NCBI GenBank assembly: GCA_910585625.1
Contig: CAJUFQ010000006.1
Span: 1-64,000 of the forward strand
Length of the DNA stretch: 64,000 nucleotides
Origin: an uncultured Lachnospiraceae bacterium
Lineage (GTDB): Bacteria; Bacillota; Clostridia; Lachnospirales; Lachnospiraceae
Direction of reading: 5' to 3'
The notes below the pieces were generated by a model. That model was not told the DNA's origin, did no database searches, and worked only from the letters and a program-made list of their open reading frames with translations. The position numbers and the translations under genes were made by a program. Below, piece by piece: positions 1 through 7,071 of this stretch. How positions within the stretch are numbered: position 1 is the stretch's first letter; every line of letters begins with the position of its first letter.

Positions 1-343
1 GCTTTACTTTTTTACTGCCGTAAAGGTTATCGTTCCTGCGTTCAAAATACTCATGGTAGGACTGCACCAGATACATCAGCGCCCGGATAAGAATGTTCAT
101 CGTCCAAGTGGTCTGAGCCTCCGTCAAAATCATAATTTTGTCCCCTACTATGAAGCCCAAATCATTATAGCACGCATCCACTAATACGTTTTTGATTGTG
201 ATGTCCTTTAATTCATCTTCCGTAGTTTCTGTGTCTTCTGGGTGGAGCGCCCGGTATAACTGAATCAGGTATTTCTTATCCTGGAATAAATTCGTAAAAA
301 GGCTGTCCTTAATCGTATATTTCGCAATATCTGTTTTTTCCAT
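1..343 (-). CDS. Rpn-type PD-(D/E)XK (PDDEXK_2) transposase-family protein, 3' truncated by window edge
   Basis: The gene reads leftwards from an ATG at 341-343 behind a purine-rich Shine-Dalgarno and runs off the left edge; 114 codons are visible. The protein has the PDDEXK_2/Rpn pattern: YNDLGF around residues 59-64 (Asp61) and ILTEAQTTW around 72-80 (Glu75, Gln77), followed by the helix NILIRALMYLVQ. Family knowledge: these proteins are recombination-promoting nucleases that are abundant and repetitive in Lachnospiraceae. A short stem (360-365 with 373-378) lies just upstream of its ribosome-binding site. It borders a decayed surface-protein gene, which fits a recombination-prone spot. The family is well supported; completeness cannot be judged. 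Confidence 0.85.
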   Translation of the reverse strand, partial: MEKTDIAKYTIKDSLFTNLFQDKKYLIQLYRALHPEDTETTEDELKDITIKNVLVDACYNDLGFIVGDKIMILTEAQTTWTMNILIRALMYLVQSYHEYFERRNDNLYGSKKVK

Positions 344-608
344 TCCTTCTTCCTTTCATCCCCGCCTTTTCAGCGGGGAAGTAATTAGGTGTCATCTTGG
401 TTTCATTATACAGAAAAACCATCCTATATTCAAGGGTGGTTCCTCGCTTGTTCATTAGATAATACCGTTTCCAAGCCTGACACATTTTTCATGAGTGACA
501 CAATTTCTGACACTAAATTTTTGTGAATTTACGCTTTTTTATGAGCGAAGATGAAAAGACAAAATGCCGGAAATCCCCAGAAATAGGAACTTACGGCACT
601 CTGCATAG
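344..608. other. gene-free stretch with two small hairpins
   Basis: I see no coding region here. It holds a 6-bp GC stem (360-365/373-378) belonging to the leader of the minus-strand Rpn-type gene, and an 8-bp stem with one wobble pair (417-424/434-441). The right half is AT-rich and runs into the broken 5' end of the pseudogene at about 609 without a recognisable promoter or ribosome-binding site. Confidence 0.5.
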
Positions 609-2196
609 ACAAATGAAAGCCACAACATAATAAGCATAGGGAACTACGCATTTTCGGGCTGCACGGCGCTGAGCAGCCTGGCACTGCCGGAAAGCCTGGA
701 AAGCATGGGCTATTATGTGATAGAGAGTACAGCAATCAGCAGTATAACAATACCTAAGAACGTGTCATCAAGTGATTATAGCGGTTCTTATAATGGCGCA
801 TTGGCAAACTGCAAGAGCCTGACCGAAGTGGTTTTTGAAAGCGGGATGACGAAGATACCTGACTACATATGTGCAATCGGGGCATATACCAGTTACATCA
901 CGAAAGTAGTCATCCCGGAAAGCGTGAAGGAGATTGGAGATTACGCTTTCTACAAATGCGACAACATGACCATCTACGGCTGCAAGAACTCCTACGCGGA
1001 ATCTTATGCCATCACGGAGAGCATACCATTCGTGTCCGTAGCGATTGCCAAGAATGCATCCGCAGACGACGTCCTGAAAAAGATGCAGAAAATACATTAT
1101 ATTCCAAGGACAGCCTATACCGTTACAGCGCCCCGCAGCTGGTGTGCCTGGATGACGGCTCCATGCTCCTTCTATGGATTGATGACAATGGGGATAAGTC
1201 AGACGTCAACAAGACATCCTGGAGGTCGATGAGGAATCCGATACAATCCATGGCAATGCCGCGCTCCGTGTCATGAATTTTACGGATACGGAAGACCTGA
1301 CGGTAGGCAAAGGGGCTTATTATGACAGAGCTGCCCTGATGCCTGGCGTGACGCTGCCATTGAATTTCAGCGTCACGAATAATGGGACGAAAGCGGTTTC
1401 AGAAATTCATGTAGATATCTTGGACAGCAGCGATGCCGTCTTGCAGAGCGGGACAGTATCGTGTGTGGTCGGCGTTGGAGAAACGGCGGATGTAAGCTAT
1501 AATTATACGCTGCCGGCAGTATTGGAGAATCAGGCGGTCACCATCAAGGCCTATACGGAAAATGAGACGAAACTTACAGATAACACAGTATCTTTGAAAA
1601 TCGGGCTGGCAGATGTGGCGGTAGGGAATATGTACCTCAGCGGGAATAGCGGCTCGGCGGCATTAAAAGGCGAGATAGCAAACCTTGGCTGTAAAGATGC
1701 GTCCGATGTGACCGTGACGGTATACGACGCCAATGAAGAAGGAGACGTCATTGGTACGATAGAAAAGATTCCGCTGAGCCAGAAAGAAACAACATTGGGC
1801 AAAGGGCAGACATTGCTTCTGGATGCCGTAATCACGCCGAATGAGGCGGAAGACAAGCAGCTTAAATGGAGTTCCAGCGATATCAATGTCGCATCCATGG
1901 AAAACGGGCTGGTTACTGCCATCGGCGCGGGAACCGCAACCATCATGGCGGAAAGCATGGATGGGAGCAACGTCAAGGCAAGCTGCAGGGTCACGGTGAC
2001 AGACAAGGCAGAAAAACGTGTGCAGGAGTTTGCAGGGACTAAGAGCTACAGCAAGGCCTATGGAGACGCAGGGTTTAAGCTGGATACAAAATTTTTTGTT
2101 TAGATACGGACTTTTAAGACAGTAAAAGCTAATGGGAAATCAGTAAAGCTTTATTCAGGCTGGTCTAAAGTAAAGGTGGTCAGAACTTTAAAGTGA
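609..2196 (+). pseudogene. decayed BspA-type LRR / CARDB-like / Big_2 surface protein
   Basis: Remnants of one large secreted protein lie in successive frames. From 609 (no start codon) one frame gives BspA-type LRR_5 repeats (for example SIGNYAFSGC near 633 and EIGDYAFYKC near 930). Near 1080-1095 the sense moves to another frame with a short acidic stretch (DDGSMLLLWIDDNGDKSD). Near 1215 it moves to a third frame (DILEVDEESD), which continues through a CARDB-like beta domain and a Big_2 domain (VITPNEAEDKQLKWSSSD) to a TAG at 2101-2103. In-frame after that stop, residues resembling the end of an Fn3 domain (SVKLYSGWSKVK) run to TGA at 2194. The pieces suggest several internal deletions rather than one frameshift. 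The region from 1273 could still be translated as a 276-residue fragment, but it has no signal peptide. Confidence 0.8.
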
Positions 2197-2313
2197 ATGA
2201 TATACCAAAGGCTCCCCGGAAACTAATTTCCACTCATTCAGACAGAAAACCCGTGCATTTTTCATGGTTTTTTGTTAAAATAGAAGCGGAAGGGTAAGAA
2301 AGGAGATATCTGG

Positions 2314-4935
2314 ATGAAAAGTAAGATGAAAAGGCTATTGAAAGGTACTGCGGCATCTATCTTGGCTGGCAGCCTGTTCCTGCAGGGTCTTGGCGGGAGC
2401 ATGGCGGAAGTTTCCGCAGTCGGGAAGGCGTCTCCCATGGCAAAGCAGGGGACGGTGCTGTGTGAGGAAGGGTTTGAGTCAGGGAATACCGGGAAATGGG
2501 CTGCCAAGGAAGGGGCCTCTATTTCTGCAGAGACGGACAGTCCAAGGAGCGGCAAATACTGCATGAAGATTTCCGGCAGGACGATGGCGGCTTCCGGTGC
2601 GAAGCTGGAAATCGGGAATATGCTGCGAGAAGACCATTATCTGTCAGTCTCCGCCTATGCGAAATATGTGTCTGGGCCGGATAAGAAGAAGATTCAGATA
2701 ACGCTATTTTGCGGCGGGAAATATTATACTCTGGCAGGCAAGGAGCTTGCGCGGAACGAATGGGGAGAATTGTCCGGGAGCATGGCTGTCCCCAGCGGGG
2801 CAGATTTGTCAGACGCCATACTGTTTTTCGAGACGCCATGGACGCAGAATCCGACGGCGGAACAAGATCTGATGGACATTTACGTGGACGACACGGCGGT
2901 TACGCTCCATGCGTTTTGTGATACCAGCAGCTATCCGTCTTTGAAGGAGCTGTATAAGAGCCAGTTCCTCATCGGGCTTGCCGTGCCTGACAAGGTGCTG
3001 AATACGCCGGTATATAGCAGGCTGTTTGAACAGCAGTGCAGCAGCATGACCATGGAAAATGAGATGAAGCCTGCATATATCATGGATGAAGCGGCAAGCA
3101 AAGGCAATTTGGGAGAATACAAAGAGCATGTGGCCCTGAATTTCCAATCCTACAAAAATGGGCTGGAATATGCCAGGAAGCATGGGATTGCTGTGCGCGG
3201 GCATACGCTGGTCTGGCATTCCCAGACGCCGGACTGGTTCTTCTATGAGGGCTATGACGTTTCCGGGGAGCTGGCAGGCAGGGAGCTGATGCTAAAGCGT
3301 ATGGAGAACTACATTAAAGAGGTCATTGCCTGGACAGAGGAGAATTATCCTGGCGTGATATATGCTTGGGACGTGGTCAATGAAGCCGTGGCGGATTACT
3401 TTGGGGCAGGGGCGGCGCCCATGCGGCAGGAAGACAGCCTCTGGTATCAGACTATCGGGGAAGATTTCGTGCAGCAGGCATTTGCCTATGCCAGGAAATA
3501 TACAAAGCAGTATGCCAATGGGCGTAGCGTTAAGCTGTTTTACAATGACTATAACGAATATTTCCCTGCCAAGCGCGATGGGATTGTCGCGCTCCTAAAG
3601 CCAATCAAAGAAGCCGGGAACCTTGACGGGGTAGGTATGCAGAGCCATTTTGATACAAAACACCCCCTGGAAGGCGACAGCGGCTACATGACGGCAGTAC
3701 GCAAGTTCCGGGACGAGCTTGGGACGGAAATCCATGTGACAGAGCTGGATATCGGGATTGCCGAGGGCGATACAGAAGAGTCCCAAGGCGTTTATTACCA
3801 GAAATTTATGGAAGCCCTGCTGAAAGAAAAGAAAGCCGGGGCAAACATCACGAGCGTGACGTTTTGGGGACTTACGGACGGCTTGTCCTGGCGTCCGGGA
3901 GAGGACTGCCTGCTGTTTCGCGACGACTTAAGCAGGAAGCCTGCGTTTGAAGGGGTTGTCAAGGCAATCGGCAGCACGGAAGACGTTATCCGTAAAATCA
4001 ACGGCATTGGGGACGTCGCTTACACAGAAGCGTGCAAGGCAAAAATTGCGGAGGCAAGGGACAGCTATGACGGACTGACCGACGCTCAAAAAACGCTTGT
4101 ACCGGCGGAAATCCTGCGCATCTTGGAAGATGCGGAGACAGAGTACCGAAGGTTGGAAGAAGCGGGCCAGAATCCTCCGCCGGTGGAGAAAGCCACGCTT
4201 CGCGAAGAGCATATTGCAAAGATTCCGGCGCAGGCTTATACGGGGAAGCCGGCGGAACCCAAGGTCACTGTAACTTACAGCGGAAAGGAGCTGGAGGAAG
4301 GCAAGGACTATACGGTAAGCTATAAAAACAATATCCAAATCGGCCAGGCGGCTGCAGTGATTACCGGGACAGGCGATTACCAAGGGACAGCAGAGAAAAG
4401 CTTTGCCATTACCGTGAAAAAGAACCAGGTGCATGTGGTTGGCGATTATAAGTACAAAATTACCGACGCAAAGACAAATGGCAAAGGGACGGTTGCACTC
4501 ATAGGGCCTAAGAGCAGCGCAGCAGGGAAACGCTTAAAGAAAATCAGCGTACTGTCTGCCGTGAGCATCGGCGGCAAGAAATTCAATGTGACGTCTGTGG
4601 GGAACGCGGCATTTAAAGGCTGTGCCAATGCCGCAGATATTATAATAGGAAAGAATGTGAAGACAATCGGGGATTCTGCGTTCCATGGCTGCACGAAAGC
4701 AACGGACGTGACCGTCGGGGGCAGCGTCACCAAAATTGGCGCGAAAGCGTTCTATAACTGTAAGAAACTCAGGAAAATTGCCATTAAGACCACGAAACTG
4801 AAATCTGTCGGCAAAAATGCGCTAAAGAATATCCATGCAAAAGCAGTGATTCAGGCGCCGAAAAGCAAGCTCAAAGCTTATCGGAAGCTGCTGAAATCCA
4901 AGGGACAGAAGAAGGGGGTAAAGATTTCTCTTTGA
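2314..4935 (+). CDS. secreted modular GH10 endo-1,4-beta-xylanase with CBM and LRR tail
   Basis: Predicted to cleave internal beta-1,4 bonds in xylan outside the cell. The ATG follows a strong AAAGGAG site. Order of parts: signal peptide (about 1-35), a CBM22/CBM4_9-like beta-sandwich (50-200), a GH10 barrel (206-548) with acid/base Glu357 in WDVVNEAV and nucleophile Glu477 in VTELDIG, a helical FIVAR-like segment (555-615), an Ig-like repeat (636-700) and a BspA-type LRR_5 tail (707-873). The tail resembles the C-terminus of the GH30 protein at 35.7-38.5 kb, so it is probably a shared surface-association module (inference). The stop codon overlaps the veg promoter and no terminator is visible between them. 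Catalytic assignment is firm; the accessory-domain names are approximate. Confidence 0.93.
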   Translation: MKSKMKRLLKGTAASILAGSLFLQGLGGSMAEVSAVGKASPMAKQGTVLCEEGFESGNTGKWAAKEGASISAETDSPRSGKYCMKISGRTMAASGAKLEIGNMLREDHYLSVSAYAKYVSGPDKKKIQITLFCGGKYYTLAGKELARNEWGELSGSMAVPSGADLSDAILFFETPWTQNPTAEQDLMDIYVDDTAVTLHAFCDTSSYPSLKELYKSQFLIGLAVPDKVLNTPVYSRLFEQQCSSMTMENEMKPAYIMDEAASKGNLGEYKEHVALNFQSYKNGLEYARKHGIAVRGHTLVWHSQTPDWFFYEGYDVSGELAGRELMLKRMENYIKEVIAWTEENYPGVIYAWDVVNEAVADYFGAGAAPMRQEDSLWYQTIGEDFVQQAFAYARKYTKQYANGRSVKLFYNDYNEYFPAKRDGIVALLKPIKEAGNLDGVGMQSHFDTKHPLEGDSGYMTAVRKFRDELGTEIHVTELDIGIAEGDTEESQGVYYQKFMEALLKEKKAGANITSVTFWGLTDGLSWRPGEDCLLFRDDLSRKPAFEGVVKAIGSTEDVIRKINGIGDVAYTEACKAKIAEARDSYDGLTDAQKTLVPAEILRILEDAETEYRRLEEAGQNPPPVEKATLREEHIAKIPAQAYTGKPAEPKVTVTYSGKELEEGKDYTVSYKNNIQIGQAAAVITGTGDYQGTAEKSFAITVKKNQVHVVGDYKYKITDAKTNGKGTVALIGPKSSAAGKRLKKISVLSAVSIGGKKFNVTSVGNAAFKGCANAADIIIGKNVKTIGDSAFHGCTKATDVTVGGSVTKIGAKAFYNCKKLRKIAIKTTKLKSVGKNALKNIHAKAVIQAPKSKLKAYRKLLKSKGQKKGVKISL

Positions 4936-4960
4936 CAAAACTTTACCACAGTGCTATACT
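4932..4960 (+). promoter_or_regulatory. sigma-A type promoter of veg
   Basis: TTGACA at 4932-4937, a 17-nt spacer and TATACT at 4955-4960 form a near-consensus housekeeping promoter. The -35 box contains the TGA stop codon of the xylanase gene, so the two genes abut without an intergenic terminator. Confidence 0.85.
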
Positions 4961-5030
4961 GAACAGAGGTGCAAGATTGCAATGGGAAAGCCTGACAGCT
5001 TTTCTCGCTTTATGAAATGAGGTGGAATGA

Positions 5031-5279
5031 GTGGCAGTGAAACAGGCAGATATAGATAAAGTCCGCGCGTCCGTTTCAGGGCAGCTGGGAAACAGGGTCA
5101 TGATACAGTTGGACAGGGGGCGTAACAGAGTTGACATTCAGGAAGGCGTCATTCAGGGAGCATATCCTTCGGTATTTACCATTCTGGTAGACGATGAGAA
5201 CCAGAAAAGGCCATCACAGCTTCTTTCTTTTAGCTATGCAGATGTGCTTACAAGAGATGTAAGAATGAAATTGTGTTAA
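5031..5279 (+). CDS. veg: Veg family protein
   Basis: An 82-residue protein starting at GTG behind GAGGTGG (5019-5025). It matches Veg (DUF1021) over its whole length, with the characteristic run GNRVMIQLDRGRNR and the central segment SVFTILVDD. Veg is a small, strongly expressed protein conserved in Firmicutes; in Bacillus subtilis it has been linked to biofilm control and spore germination, but its biochemical activity is unsettled. A near-consensus promoter lies upstream and a long hairpin terminator downstream, giving a monocistronic layout. Confidence in the family is high. Confidence 0.92.
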   Translation: MAVKQADIDKVRASVSGQLGNRVMIQLDRGRNRVDIQEGVIQGAYPSVFTILVDDENQKRPSQLLSFSYADVLTRDVRMKLC

Positions 5280-5291
5280 GTATGACGGAAT

Positions 5292-5347
5292 AAAACACTC
5301 CGATTCTGAATAGAATGTACCAATATTCAGATAGGAGTGTTTTTATT
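5292..5347 (+). terminator. veg terminator whose 3' arm carries the sipL ribosome-binding site
   Basis: A 10-bp perfect outer stem (5292-5301 with 5334-5343) and a 7-bp inner stem (5306-5312 with 5324-5330) are followed by a T-rich tail. The AGGAG at 5333-5337, the best Shine-Dalgarno for the next gene's TTG start at 5348, lies in the 3' arm. Confidence 0.75.
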
Positions 5348-6907
5348 TTGGATTTAGCGAAAAGATATATACATATGAACCGGGAAAAAGGAAAAGCTGT
5401 GACACAGGTCACGCTGGATGACGATTTCAATGTGCCGGATATGAAGCCGGACCTGATACGGATTATTCAGGACAAAGGGGAGCTGAAGCTGGATGAGACG
5501 ACCATCACCCAAGATCATGTCTGGCTGAAAGGCGTGCTGAAATTTTCCCTTCTGTACCGCAGCGACCAGGAAGACGGCAAGATAAACACCATGAGCGGGG
5601 AAATCCCATTTCAGGAGAGCCTGGCCATAGACGGCGCCAATGAGTATGACACCGCAAAAATGAGCTGGGAGATGGAAGACCTTTCCATTGGGATCATCAA
5701 TTCACGGAAGCTGAGCGTCAAGGCATTGGTGACCCTTCATGCCGTGATAGACGAAATCTATGACGAGGAATTGGTCACGGGCGTAGGACAGGAAGAGGGC
5801 GTGCAGATTTTAGGACAGACCTTGTCCGCGATGGAACTGTTTTTAGCTAAGAAAGATACATTCCGCTTTAAGGAGGAAATCATGCTGCCCTCTAACAAGC
5901 CGAACATCCGGCAGATGCTGTGGAGGAGCGTGCAGCTGCGGGGGGTGGAAATGCGTCTTGTGGAGCAGCAGCTGAACATCAAAGGGGAGGCGTTGGTGTT
6001 TGCCCTCTATGAGGGAGAAGATGAAGAAGAGCATCTGCAGTGGATGGAGACGGCGCTGCCATTTAGCGGGGTAATTGGCTGCAGCGGCTGCAGTGAGGAC
6101 ATGATTGCAGACGTATCTTATGACGTGGCAGCCATAGAGCTGGAAGTGAAGCCGGATTACGATGGGGAAGAGCGGATGCTGCATTTAGAACTGGTGCTGG
6201 ATCTGGAGATAAAGATATTTAAGGAAGAAGAGACACAGGTAGTCGCCGACCTTTATGTGGTCAATGAGAAGTGGACGCCCCGGTACCAAGAGGCAGTGTT
6301 TGAAAAGCTGCTCATCCACAATGCTTCCAAATGTAAAATCTCAGATAAAATCAGCATTGACGGCAACCAGGAACCGATTCTGCAGATTTGTGCCAGCGAA
6401 GGATATGCCGTGGCAGAGCAGGCAGAAATCGTGGAGGATGGCATACAAGTGGAAGGAACCCTCCAGGTTACAATCCTTTATGTGACCTCAGATGACCGTA
6501 TGCCGGTCGCTTCCGTCAGGAATATCCTGCCGTTCCACTATCTGATTGAGGCGCCGGGCATCCACGCAGGCTGCCGTTATCATCTGCAGACCGGGATTGA
6601 CCAGCTTACCACCGTGATGACTGACAGCAGCCAGGTAGAGGTTAAAGCAGTTCTGAACTTAAACTGCATCGTCTTTGAGCAGCAGAATATCCAAAAGATT
6701 ACGGAGGTGGAGCAGGAGCCTCTGGATATGGAAGCGTTGCAGGAAAGCCCGGGAATCATCGGCTATATTGCCAAAGACGGCGACCAGCTGTGGGACATTG
6801 CCAAGGAAAATTTCACGACGATTGCTGAAATCGTAAAGACGAACCAGCTTTCCTCGGAGCAGATCAAAGCCGGGGATAAGATTCTCATAATTAAGACTGT
6901 CGGATAG
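5348..6907 (+). CDS. sipL: SPOCS (DUF3794) and LysM domain spore protein, SipL-like
   Basis: About 520 residues with repeated SPOCS/DUF3794 modules across 1-450 and a C-terminal LysM (about 470-516, GYIAKDGDQLWDIAKENF). This layout matches SipL of Clostridioides difficile, the functional counterpart of SpoVID, which binds SpoIVA and anchors the spore coat to the forespore surface. I chose TTG at 5348 over the ATG at 5315 because the ATG lies inside the preceding hairpin, has no ribosome-binding site and adds residues unlike the family N-terminus; AGGAG at 5333-5337 is 10 nt from the TTG. No signal peptide, as expected for a mother-cell cytosolic coat protein. The symbol is by architecture, not by alignment. 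Confidence 0.82.
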   Translation: MDLAKRYIHMNREKGKAVTQVTLDDDFNVPDMKPDLIRIIQDKGELKLDETTITQDHVWLKGVLKFSLLYRSDQEDGKINTMSGEIPFQESLAIDGANEYDTAKMSWEMEDLSIGIINSRKLSVKALVTLHAVIDEIYDEELVTGVGQEEGVQILGQTLSAMELFLAKKDTFRFKEEIMLPSNKPNIRQMLWRSVQLRGVEMRLVEQQLNIKGEALVFALYEGEDEEEHLQWMETALPFSGVIGCSGCSEDMIADVSYDVAAIELEVKPDYDGEERMLHLELVLDLEIKIFKEEETQVVADLYVVNEKWTPRYQEAVFEKLLIHNASKCKISDKISIDGNQEPILQICASEGYAVAEQAEIVEDGIQVEGTLQVTILYVTSDDRMPVASVRNILPFHYLIEAPGIHAGCRYHLQTGIDQLTTVMTDSSQVEVKAVLNLNCIVFEQQNIQKITEVEQEPLDMEALQESPGIIGYIAKDGDQLWDIAKENFTTIAEIVKTNQLSSEQIKAGDKILIIKTVG

Positions 6908-6957
6908 GGCAAAGAGGGGAAGGGAACTCCCCAATTCACATGCTTGAGATTAATTAC

Positions 6958-7006
6958 AACAGAAATTAAGTTCTTTCATGCAAAGCAACTTAATTTCTGT
7001 TATAAT
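6958..7006 (+). promoter_or_regulatory. long palindrome abutting the -10 box of the putative defence operon
   Basis: A perfect 15-bp inverted repeat (6958-6972 with 6987-7001), extended by cttt/aaag inside, encloses a short loop. TATAAT at 7001-7006 begins on the last base of the right arm, and no good -35 hexamer is seen at the usual distance. The right arm lacks a T-run, so a plain terminator for the upstream gene is unlikely. An operator or a regulated promoter is the better reading (inference). Confidence 0.6.
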
Positions 7007-7071
7007 ATGATACAGTACCTTGCAGGAAATCATGTTCTTCTTGCAGGAATAGATAAAAGAGGTGGACAAAC

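Noticed and set aside
6907..7001. Palindrome as a simple terminator for the sipL-like gene
   Set aside because: The 3' arm is followed by tataatatga, not a T-run, and it coincides with a perfect -10 box.
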